Below are positions 44,701 through 54,855 of a stretch of 64,000 bases of DNA, in pieces (position 1 is the stretch's first letter; each line of letters begins with the position of its first letter). The DNA comes from Syngnathus acus (Eukaryota; Chordata; Actinopteri; Syngnathiformes; Syngnathidae), in contig NC_051091.1 of assembly GCF_901709675.1 (NCBI RefSeq), positions 13,674,967 to 13,738,966 of the forward strand, in the 5' to 3' direction. The notes under the pieces are model-generated. The model saw only the letters and a program-made list of their open reading frames with translations, did no database searches and was not told where the DNA came from. The translations under genes were made by a program, and so were the position numbers.

Positions 44701-47700
44701 TTGCCTCGCCTGTTCCGCCCTTGGCCGCCGCTGGCTGACGAGCTAACGTCAAAGGCGTTGCCCACCTTGTGCGCCCGCAGACGACCTGGCCACTCAGGCC
44801 AACGTCATCATCGACCCCACCGAGATCCAAGCGGCGTCCATGGATGACTTGGACGAGGATGAGCAGAGCGGCGCCGCGCAGGTTGGTCTTGGCTTTGGAA
44901 ACGCCGTCAGTCCTTATTTTCCAAATTGAATGCTGTAGACGGACGTATGAAGGGCGAGGCAATTTTCCGTTGTGCGCTTTACAAGTTGCCTCTCTGAGTC
45001 AGGGCGTCACAATGGGCACGCGGGCGATGTGAGCTTGGCGGGCGACGTGAGCTTGGCGGGTGACGTGAGCTTGGCGGGCGACGTGAGCTCGGCCGGTGAC
45101 GGTAGCTCGGCCGGCAACGTGAGCTCGGTGACATGCCACGCCTGCCAAAATTGGCCAGGGTCTGTGTCAAGCGTACCGTTACCTGCCCATGTGCGCTAGC
45201 GTTAGCTTCGGGGCATGACTGGCTTCCTTTTTTTCAGGCTATTTTTTGTTATATTACAGTCCATATTCTATGGATGGATGGATTATTCTATCGACAAATC
45301 GAAAAATCAGAGGTGTGTACGCAGACAAACCTTCCCCTAACTGCAGTTCCTTGTCTATTTGGCATTATTTTGTGTTTAAAAAACAACAAAGCACGAGCAC
45401 ATAAGGATTGACTTGGTGGTGAAAGTTAAAAAAAAAAGAGCAGCAAAAAGCAGCAAATGTCTGACTTGGATGAAACGCAAAAGATGAACGAGTCTGCTCT
45501 CAAGAAGGACTTGCAAAGTCAGTGCAGTGAAACCTACTTACCAAGGCTCGACATTTTCTCGCTTGAGAATATAAAAGTCCTGAGCGAGTCTTCCTTTTGT
45601 GTCTGCCACTTCCTGAGCTGGTCTCGGTGTGCGTCCCATGGCATGTTAACAAGTTCATCTTTTGTCGTCAATCACATCTCCTAAGGTAAATGTCCCGCGT
45701 ACGGTACATTGTGGGCAATTTTTTCCCAGAGGCCAGCGGGCAGCACCCCGGCTCGGCCCGGCTGGCTGGGCTCGCCCACCCCAGGCCGCACCAACCGCTT
45801 CCTTGGTGCCGCTGCCGTCGGCCTCGTGACCCCCAGGCGACCCCTCGGTCAGCCTGACAAGGTCAAAGTGCGGGCCCTCGCCATGGAGCGGCGCACCGAG
45901 GAGGACAGTAAGTCAGCTGGAGCTTTGCCGTCTTTGTTGCGGGAAAAAACTGCACAAACACCTTGTCCCTTTCCTCGTCATCCTTTCCGCCGCGCTCTCT
46001 TGTTCTCTAAAGTTGAAGGGAGCCACGGCGGCGATGACGGCCTGCTGCTGGGCCGACCTGTGGGCTGGCTGCAACAGCCCGTAGCCGACAAATCACTTCT
46101 GGAGCTCACCGACGGGATCGTCATGATGTACAACCTCAGCGTGCATCAGCAACTGGGGAAGGTGCGCCCTGCAGTCACCGGCCCGCCCATTGCCGTCTTT
46201 TTTTTTTCCCGTTTGTTTTCGTTTGCATCCGCGATTGACGGAATGCTCATGGCCTTTGTGTAGATGGTGGCGGTGGCCGACGACGTGCGCGAGTACGCGG
46301 TGGCCCTCAAGGACACGGACGAGAAGATGGTCCGATGTCCGCCCGGAGTAAGTGGGACGACGAGTTAGGGCACCTCCATGTGTCTGTCTCCATGTGTGCT
46401 GTGGCTTGCCGCTGCAGAGGCCAGACATCTTGGAGGAACTCGGCAAGAGTCAGAAGGTCTTTGCGGAGAAGTTGAATCACCTCAGCAGGAGGCTGGCCTG
46501 GATCAACGCCACTACATACTCCAAGGTGGGGCGGCGCCCGCGCACAGCATGCCGAGCACATGGCTGGCCTCGTCACCGCCACTGTGCGCGCAGGAGAAGA
46601 TGTTGGATGTGTACTGGCTGCTGCGCGTGTGCATGGGCACCATCGAGCACGCCGACCGTACGGGCTCGCTCTTCGCCTTTGTCCCCGAGTTCTACCTCCA
46701 CGTGGCCATGTACGCCTACAACGCGCTCAAGAACTACTTTGCTCCCGCCGGCGGCATGGAGCAGCTGCCGGGTGAGCTGGGCCCCAACGGCGACAGTGTG
46801 CCACGCGTGCGCGCGAGAGCCCCTGCCACCTGTCTTGCCTTGCCGCCCTCGCTGAGTGTGCATCCGCTGTCTCGGTAGGGCCACGGATGCAGGTCGGCTC
46901 AATTTGTGGCCCTCACTTCCCTTTCTCGTCACTGTTGAGTCCTCGGACGGCGGGGGTGTGCCTCAGAAGAGAAGGATTGGAAAACCCGGCTAAAATGCAC
47001 GTAGTGCGTATTGGTATGAGGTGTGCCGCCCACGCCGCCCTTTTTGCTCCAGACACACAAAACGAGGTGAAAAGAAAAATGAAGCAACTCAAGTTAGTGG
47101 GTGGCAACGCAAGATGGTTGCCAGCGGCCTCACTCCTGCCAGCCCATTGTGAGTCTGTCGCCCGCCAACCTGACTTTGTCGTCCCCGTAGGCTACGAAGA
47201 AACACTGACCCAGCTGGCGTCCATTCTCGCCAAACACTTTGCGGATCCGCGCATCGTCGGAACAGGTCACGCGTGCGCGTGCACACACACCATTTTTTGC
47301 CACCGTTAACCCGCTCAGTATTTGCGGCGTGCCTCTTCTTTGACCAAGGCAGTACGGCGCCCCAAAATCAAAGCGTCACTGGCCTGCGGCGCTTTTGTTT
47401 CATAGACATCAAAGACGCACTAATGCAGGCGCTGGCCAGCTACGTCTGCTACCCGCAGTCCCTCAGGGCAGTGGAGAGGATCCCTGAGGACCAGTGAGTG
47501 GCTCTCGCGTCAGACAGCCGCGGGCTGGCTGGCTGGCGGGCTGGCTGGCGAGCGTGCGCTTGTGCTTACAGACGCGTGGCCATGATGAGGAACCTGCTGG
47601 CCCCCTACGAGCAGAGACCCTGGGCGCAGACCAACTGGATCCTGGTCCGGCTGTGGCGGGTGAGCCGCACTCTTGCTTCCTTCCTTCTAGAATGTATGGT

Positions 47701-50700
47701 GGTTTTATTTTTGCCCTTGAGTGCCATCGGGTATGTTGCAGGGCTGCGGTTTTGGCTACAGGTACACGCGCCTGCCGCACCTCCTCAAGACCAAACCCGA
47801 GGACGCCAACCTCCCCAGCCTCCAGAGTAGGTTGCCCGCCTTGTCACCTCACCGCCGTCGCGTTGGTCCGTCCGTCGCATCCTTGGTCGAAATGGCATGT
47901 GTTTTCCACCTTGGTTGGCACCTTGATTGTCTTTGATGGATTCGTGTGACCTCAGTGAGCATCTTCCCGTCCCGCATGCTCATGCGTCATTTGTCGTCAT
48001 TTTGTCTTTTGTCCTTTTTTCTTTTTTGCATGCCCTTGGAGGGGATTTGACCATTGCGTGTTTACACCGTAAGTTCTCTTTGATGTCTTTGTGTCCAATG
48101 AATTTAAATGAGTTAGCCTTTATTCGTGCAGTTGTGTTGCAAGCTTCTCCCGTTATTGATTTCCGTTTCCACAATGATTTTTCCAGCTGCCCTTTTATCC
48201 TTCATTTTTCCGAGTCAAAATCCTCCTCGAGTTTAGTTTCCACCTTGATATGTGTTTGTTTGGTTCTCGGTTGAATGTCTTTGTTTTCTTCCTCTGGCAT
48301 GGTCATTCGCCATCCCCTCCGAGGATGCACGGAAGCCTTGGTCGGGGGGTGAGGGGGACCACTGGATTGCGGCGCCGCCTTTCCCCGGCCAGCAGTCGGT
48401 CTTGCGGCGGCTTTTCTTGCTTTTCTTGCCATTATGTGACCTGCGAGCTGCAATTGGTCCCCAGAGCCGTGTCCGTCGCTGCTGCTCCAGAGACACATGG
48501 CCCGGCTGCTGAGCACCGACAAAGACATGGCTGCCTCCTTCCTCAACAGCGTCCTCAATCAGCTCAACTGGGCCTTCTCCGAGTTCATCGGCATGATTCA
48601 GGAGGTAACGCCTGTTTGCCCTGCCCAAAGACACGCCCACCTTCCATCTGGCCCTCTTTGAGGCATCTTGTCCTCGCTGCAGATACAGCAGGCAGCCGAG
48701 CGTCCAGAGAGGAACTTTGTGGACACGCGTCAGCTGAAGGTCAGCATTACCTGTGGAAAAGCGGCGTGTGCGCTCGGGCAGCTGCGCGTGCGCCACAGTT
48801 GCACCCCACAGTTGCACCCCACAGTTGCACCCAGCAGCTGCACCCCACAGCTTCACCCCACAGCTACACCCCACAGAAGCCCTCAGTGAGCAAAGGCAGG
48901 TCGGCGTCACCTAGCACAGTTTCACCTCAGGCCACAGGAGGCAAAGCTAAGGATAGGGTGGGGCTGCAAACAAAGTGCAGTTGTGTCTGGCCTGGACATT
49001 GGTCCTTTGGCGGTTGCAGCTGGCTCATGACGCACAGTGAGGTGATGGATTGCAAGCATCCGCCGAGCGTCTTGTGGCCTTGCAGGTATGCGCCACCTGC
49101 TTTGACCTGTCCGTCAGCCTGCTGAGGGTACTGGAAATGACGGTCACGCTGGTCCCGGAGATCTTCCTGGACTGGTCGCGTCCGTCCGCCGAGCTGCTGC
49201 TGCGCCGCCTGGCTCAGGTGGGCCAGCTCTGCGCCCGCTGTGGCGTTTTGGCCGAGGTGGTGACCCGCGATTGCACGTACGCCACAGTTGCTGAATCAGG
49301 TGTTGAATCGGGTGACAGCCGAGAAGAACCTCTTTGACCGCGTGGTCAACTTGCGACTGCCAGGTAGGCGGCCAACCGGTGGGCCCACCTGAGCACGTAC
49401 TCATGTTGCCCTTGCGCCCTGGGCAGGTCTGGAGAGTGTGGACCACTACCCCATCCTGGTGGCCGTCACTGGCATCCTTGTTCGACTTCTTGTGGATGGC
49501 GACCGGCACAGGTGAGTCCCACCTCCTGCTGCTTTTTTTTCCTTCTTGTTTTTTGCACCCATACCGCACCACAGGCCACGTACCCGCGCGTGGGTTTGGT
49601 ATTAGCATCGTGTGCGTGAGCCCTTCCGACCGCCAAAGCATTCTTGCTGGATGCTTGCTAATGATGCTCCTGCCGTCCGCTGCTCATGAATTAAGAAAGC
49701 GCCACATGGGCTGCAAACGTTATAAAAGGGATACGCGGCTTTTTAGGGTTGAATTGGTGACCGCTACAAACGCAGCCGAAAACGCTGGCTGAGTTGTTTG
49801 TTCGTCTTTGGAGTTGTGCCTCGCAGATTTGTTCTTGGCTGAAGATTTGGAAGGCAAAGCAAAGGTGCCACATGGGCGCCAGGACATGGCGGTAGCGGTA
49901 ATGGCGGTGGGGTGCAAGGGGCCGTGTAATGGGATCGCTAGGGCGCGACGAGGACCGTGTCCGTTTGCTGCGCCTGGGGCTCCCATGTGTGTGTTGGCGG
50001 TGAGCTCGTGGTCCGGGCCCTTGGCGGGGGGGCAGGCGCTGACGAGTTGCCTTGTGCCAGGACATGTCGCGCGGCCTGCGTGCTGCTGTCGGACCCGTGC
50101 TTCCAGCTTCACTCCATCCGGCACCTTCTCAGCGAGGCCGGCGACCAGGCGAGCCTGAAGACGGCGCCCGCGCTAGCCTCTTCCTTCTCCATCCCGGTGC
50201 CCTCGGTCGCTCCACCCCCTCTCGCCGGCCCCTCGGAGCTCAAGCATTTCTCCCTCAACGCTTGTGAGTCGCGTGCGCCGCCACGCCTCTGCTAGTGTGC
50301 CTGCTTGCTTTGCTTCGCTTTTGTTTTGCAGACAGCGACTACGTCAGCGAGGACGAGAAGCTGAAGGTGGAAAGCATGCTGGCCTTCCTCACCAGGGAAT
50401 CGCAGAAGGCAGCGACCAGCACGCAGGTTGTCCTCCGTCACCTCTAAAGCCACTCATGGCAGCGCGTCTGTCCGTTCGCGCCTCCGTCCATTTGCGCGTC
50501 CACCTGCCTTTGGCTAAATGGCATTTTTGGTTGGATTCCACCATAGGACGAGGTCGTCAAAAGATAAAGGTCACCTGCCTTCATCTCAACGGGCAAACGA
50601 TTTGCCAGAGCGCCTTTTGAGTGACAAGCGTGGCAACAGAACATATTGAAATCACATCTGAAGGCGGCACTCTGTCGCAAAGGCCACTCGGGCCATTCTT

Positions 50701-51452
50701 TCAGGCGTTTCACTCGTCACGAACGCGGCACTTTGAGGAAGAGCTATCCAGGTCCGTTCCTTCGACACCACCGGCCCAAGTTACCCGTCAAAAGCTCAGG
50801 CCGCTCGCTTCATGTTGAGCACTCGATTGCTTTGCTTTTGCCAACGTGAGCCTATCCAATCCTCTGTCCGATTGAGTTTTCCACTTCAGCCTGTTCTCTT
50901 TTGATTTTGCCTCGTTTTCGGACTTGCCGGGCCTACACGGAGTGTCTGAAGAGCTGCACATGGCAAACGTGCGCCTTTTCTCTTTTGATCTCTTCTAGCC
51001 TGCCAGCGAGGATGACCTTTGCCCCATCTGCTACGCGCACTCCATTTCGGCCGTCTTTCAGCCCTGCTCGCACAAGTCCTGCAAGTCAGTTCATAGATAG
51101 TAATTAGCTAAGACAAGCGCGCACTCGGGAGCAGGACTGCGGCGCTTGCCACAATGCAGGCTGGAAGTTGTGAGCCCTCCTCCTCCTTCTTGTTTGTTGC
51201 TTTTAGGGCCTGCATCAATCAGCATCTGATGAACAACAAGGATTGTTTCTTCTGTAAGACCACCATCACGGCAGTGGACGACTACCGCAAGCCCCCTGCC
51301 TCCGGCTCGTAGCACGCACCTCCTTTCACGTCACGTGCACATTTTGATGCCCGCTCGCGTTCAGGACCGTGTGTGAGGATCGTTTCCTTTGTCCATGGAG
51401 CCATTGATACACGTTACGTGTGTGACCCTCACTATCCTGTCATGGAATTAAA
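38738..51452 (+). CDS. rnf123: RNF123 (KPC1), E3 ubiquitin-protein ligase, 39 coding exons
   Basis: Start ATG 38766, stop 51310-51312. Exons end-to-end: 38738-38850, 39137-39221, 40211-40293, 40709-40806, 40882-40936, 41042-41127, 41201-41287, 41359-41426, 41637-41762, 41841-41955, 42046-42150, 42219-42344, 42437-42529, 42675-42748, 42820-42937, 43011-43110, 43388-43449, 43531-43602, 43996-44116, 44540-44641, 44781-44881, 45730-45907, 46013-46161, 46264-46347, 46418-46525, 46594-46771, 47191-47265, 47406-47493, 47572-47659, 47742-47826, 48465-48604, 48683-48739, 49086-49217, 49288-49363, 49427-49511, 50061-50263, 50332-50426, 50999-51084, 51207-51312. All phases agree, giving 1,324 residues (human about 1,314). 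SPRY lies at about 95-258. The C3HC4 RING has Cys1269, 1272, 1284, His1286, Cys1289, 1292, 1303, 1306. The family's ligase acts with UBAC1 on p27Kip1 and on NF-kB p105 in the cytoplasm. Confidence 0.95.
39522..39885 (-). mobile_element. tRNA-derived SINE in RNF123 intron 2
   Basis: Minus-strand copy of the 3728-4093 family, with CCATCCATCC tail at the left and GGTTCGATT B box complement at the right. A 12-bp duplication CGGCTGCAACTT is at 39510-39521 and 39886-39897. Confidence 0.92.
40046..40070 (+). repeat. (CA)n microsatellite, RNF123 intron 2
   Basis: About 12 CA units followed by a G run. Confidence 0.9.
41763..41840 (+). other. RNF123 intron 9, likely U12-type AT-AC intron
   Basis: 78 bp. 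Starts ATATCCTGTT and ends CTCAC. TTCTTGAC (41819-41826) is a good U12 branch site about 15 bases from the end. Only this splice keeps the frame and the conserved Leu-Arg-Tyr-Pro of the SPRY domain. No GT-AG pair does so. Confidence 0.8.
42749..42819 (+). other. RNF123 intron 14, U12-type AT-AC intron
   Basis: 71 bp. Starts ATATCCTTGC, the U12 donor consensus, has TTCCTTAAC (42801-42809), the U12 branch consensus, and ends GTGCAC. The splice gives ...[15 protein letters not shown] across the junction, in frame with the rest of the protein. Confidence 0.9.
45026..45131 (+). repeat. Minisatellite in RNF123 intron 21
   Basis: About six units of 18 bp of the form GGCGACGTGAGCTTGGCG, with later units changed to CTCGGCCGG. 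Likely variable between individuals. Confidence 0.9.
48796..48875 (+). repeat. Minisatellite in RNF123 intron 32
   Basis: About six units of 13 bp of the form GTTGCACCCCACA, with some units changed to GCTTCACCCC or GCTACACCCC. Confidence 0.88.
51447..51452 (+). terminator. RNF123 poly(A) signal
   Basis: ATTAAA, the common variant signal, 135 bp after the stop codon. No AATAAA lies closer. Confidence 0.6.
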
Positions 51453-51693
51453 TTATTCATTGCAATGAACCAAAGTCTTGTTCTCATGGTGACATCATCA
51501 AAACACAGGAGGTATAATCCACGCAGGAAGGGAGAGGAACTCCAAACCATGTGCGCGCGTGTGTGTGTGCGCGTTTGCGCACGTGTGTTGTGTTTGTGGT
51601 TCGTGTGAAGCAGACACCAGCAAGCGCATGGATGTGTGTGTTGGAGGATGCAGGCTTGAGATGTCCATGCATGTGCTTGCTGCGCAATACATA

Positions 51694-53115
51694 CAGGACT
51701 GTCTCAGAAAATTAGAATATTGTGATAAAGTTCTTTATTTTCTGTAATACAATTAAAAAAACAAAAATGTCATACATTCTGGATTCATTACAAATCAACT
51801 GAAATATTGCAAGCCTTTTATTGCTGATTATGGCATACAGCTTAAGAAAACTCAAATATCCTATCAAAATATTAGAATATCATGAAAAAGTATACTAGTA
51901 GGGTATTCAAACTAATCACTTGAATCGTCTAATTAACTCGAAACACCTGCAAGGATTTCCTGAGCCTTGAAAAACACTCAGCTTGGTTCAGTAAACTAAA
52001 TCACAAGTATGGGGAAGACTGCTGATCTGACTGCTGTCCAGAGGACCATCATTGACACCCTCCATCAGGAGAGTAAGACACAAACAGAAATTTCTCAAAG
52101 AGCAAGCTGTTCACAGAGTGCAGTTTCAAAGCGCATCCACAAAAAGTCTGTTGGAAGGTGGAAATGTGGCAGGAAATGCTGCACAACCAAGAGAGAGTAA
52201 CGCAGCCTCAACAGCATTGTGAAGAAGAGTCACTTCCAGAATTTGGGGGAGCTTCAAAGACAGTGGACTGAAGCTGGAGTCCAGTTATCAAAAGCCACTG
52301 TTCACAGACGTGTCCGGGAAATGGGCTACAATAGCCGTATTCCCATGGTCAAGCCACTTTTGAAGCGTCTGACTTGGGATATGGAAAAGAAGGACTAGAC
52401 AGTTGCAGAGTCCTCTTTTCAGACGAAAGCAAGTTTTATATTTCATTTGGAAGTCAAGGCGCCAGAGTCTGGAGAAAGGCTGGAGAGGAGCAAAATCCAA
52501 GTTGCTTGAAATCCAGTGTGAAGTTCCCACAGTCAACGATGGTTTGGGGAGCCATGACAGCTGCTGGTGTTGGTCCACTGTGTTTCATTAAGTCCAGAGT
52601 AAACGAAGCTGTGTACCAAGAGATTTTAGAGCACTACATGCTTCCGTCTGCTGAAAAGCTCTATGGAGATGATGATTTCATTTTCCAGCATGATCTGGCA
52701 CCTGCCCACAGTGCCAAAACCACCAGTAAATGGTGTACTGACCATGGCATTACTGTTCTCGATTGGCCTGCCAATTCCCCTGACCTGAACCCCATAGAGA
52801 ATTTGTGGGGTATTGTGAAGAAGAAGCTGAAAGACACCAGACCCAACAATGCAAATGAGCTAAAGGCCGCTATTGAAGCATCCTGGGCATCCATAACACC
52901 TCAGCAATGCCACAGGCTGATTGCCTCCATGCCATGCCGCATTGATGCAGTAATCCGTGCAAAAGGATTCCCAACCAAGTACTGAGTGCATTAATGGACG
53001 TTTTCAAATGTTTGATTTTGTTTTGCTGTTATATATCTTTTTTTTACTTGGTCTGAGGAAATGTTCTAATTTTTTGAGATAGGATTTTTAAGTTTTCTTA
53101 AGCTGTAAGCCATTG
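51694..53115 (+). mobile_element. Tc1-type transposon, right end truncated
   Basis: Left end CAGGACTGTCTCAGAAAATT after a TA, with a long inverted repeat to about 51895. The matching right repeat starts near 53060 (CTGAGGAAATGTTC, TTTTTTGAGATAGGA) but stops at about 53115, where an LTR begins, so its outer part is missing here. The transposase is broken. Confidence 0.88.
52009..52985 (+). pseudogene. Tc1 transposase, broken
   Basis: N-terminal helix-turn-helix part from MGKTADLTAVQRTIIDTLH with SQSAVSKRIHKKSVG, a stop at 52198-52200, and a frame change near 52385. The DDE part then runs 52390-52985: VLFSDESKF (first Asp), FQHDLAPAHSAK (second Asp) and SPDLNPIENLWGIVKK (Glu, 34-residue spacing type). 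All three catalytic residues remain but not in one frame. Confidence 0.9.
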
Positions 53116-53611
53116 TGGTAAATGGTCTTTGTTGCTTCGCCGGTCTCCAAAACACTCGGTGGATGATGGCTGGCCCAGGGAAGGTAGCACTCCAGTGACA
53201 CACGGCTGATTGGGAAAAGATTTTATTCAACCGATGTCAGAGTGATGTCTCTCCAAAAGTTCGAGTGGCCCCAAAAGCAAAGATGTTCGCAGCCCCCAAA
53301 AGCAAAGATGTTCGCCCCCCTTCCTGACAGACAAGCCTATCTTATACCTGCCCAAACCGTTGATGTCATGGCTTGGAGTAACAGCTGCCGTTCGCGTTTC
53401 AGTCTACTCGTTGCAGTCAATGTCCTAAAAAGGGCATGGACAAGGGTCTTCCTGGTCACGGTCAAATGGCCCTTCCATATTCTAAGTACCTACACATTAC
53501 TGAAACTAGAGCTTCTCTGTACCGCAGAAATAGCTTATAGTAGTCTCACTGCTGCTAGTTTATCACCTAAAGGCAACATACAAAGACGCATAGAATCCAA
53601 ATTTCACTACA
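53116..53611 (-). repeat. Probable LTR of a further retroelement
   Basis: On the minus strand it starts TGTAGTGAAATTTGG right after a purine tract (CCCGGAGGGGGGAA, 53612-53625), has TATAAG near 53342 and AATAAAA near 53223, and ends ..TTTACCA at 53116, the truncated edge of the Tc1 repeat. The partner LTR is not in the window. Confidence 0.6.
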
Positions 53612-54855
53612 TTCCCCCCTCCGGGACTTTATAATGTCCCGAAAACGGTCTAACAAGAGATGACATCGGTAAACATTCAAAAATCTTCCCCCAACCAAAT
53701 TACTATTTACTAAATTACAATTTGGCCTATACCTGCACAGCCTAAATCATGCTCGAGGCATGCTACTTAAGCTTATTTTAACTAGGAAAGCTCAAACTAC
53801 TTTGGTATCCAATTGCTCCCTGACAGCAATCTGAGGCCTCTCAGGAACCACAAATAAAGAAAATTGAAGTCCACATTATCCAAATGACGATAACCACCCC
53901 CCTTAGGTAATACCTCAATCCCGTCGATAATTTGTGAAGTAATGAATTTTGCGTGGCCCATTAGAAACCTCAAAAAGTTGCCGGCCCTCCCTCGAGAAAA
54001 ATCCCTGCCAGTCTAATGACATGGAAAAAGAGGGAGGCCCTTTCTAACATCCCCAGTGATTCCCTCCACCTGGCGTCAGCCGGGTACAAGGAGCCCTGGC
54101 ACATATCACAATCCACAAAACAGTATGAGCTCACAAAACAGTAAGGAAAAGAAATGACATGTCCACAGACTGCTAAACAGTGAGATTGTGCCGTCACATG
54201 ATGTTAACATGTGACGAGGTAAATGAATGAGATAAAGTAATGCAGCATGTAGTCATCAGATAAAGTAATGAAGGATATAATATTGACGCAATATCACAGC
54301 ATACTGCAACGTTGAAGCGCCCTCAGTGTTGCCCCCCTTGCATATGTAAGTGCCTGTCGATGCAAAGTCCAGTCCACTGAATGCACAGTAGTGAATAGCG
54401 CCGGGATCACTGCCCAGGGCCTGCCGTCCATCCAAAATCTTTATCTCCACTTCACCGTTCACAGGCCCCGGTCAGCGTCCAGGGGTTCTGCAATAATTGA
54501 GAGCCACTGCCAGTATTTAACGATGACAACAGCACAAAACCTTGAGTTGCAATGAAAAAAGCAGCAATGCCCAACGTAGGCCGGAAGTCCTCCCGGCCCC
54601 CTTCGGTCACCCCTAGTAGACGACATCTCCATAACCAGTCGTCAGCAAACAAAATCTTCTCTTTTGGGGTTGATTGGGGCACGGGGACGACTGGTGGTCG
54701 TCGTCTCATCGAAGTGCTTAGTAGAACCTCCGAGCGTTCCCGGCATCTACTCCTATGATCCAGAGGCCCACGTGATCCCTGAAACAAACAAACAAACAAA
54801 CAAACAAACAAACACTCCCCCCACGAGTTGTGAATTATCCCCCTTATTTCTCGTC
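53612..54855 (-). other. Probable interior of the same retroelement, unrecognised
   Basis: Short minus frames at 53970-54197 (hydrophobic C-terminal half) and 54256-54462, broken by stops. These may be env remnants, since they lie before the purine tract and LTR, but I cannot assign them. A (CAAA)n run is at 54781-54813. Confidence 0.35.
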
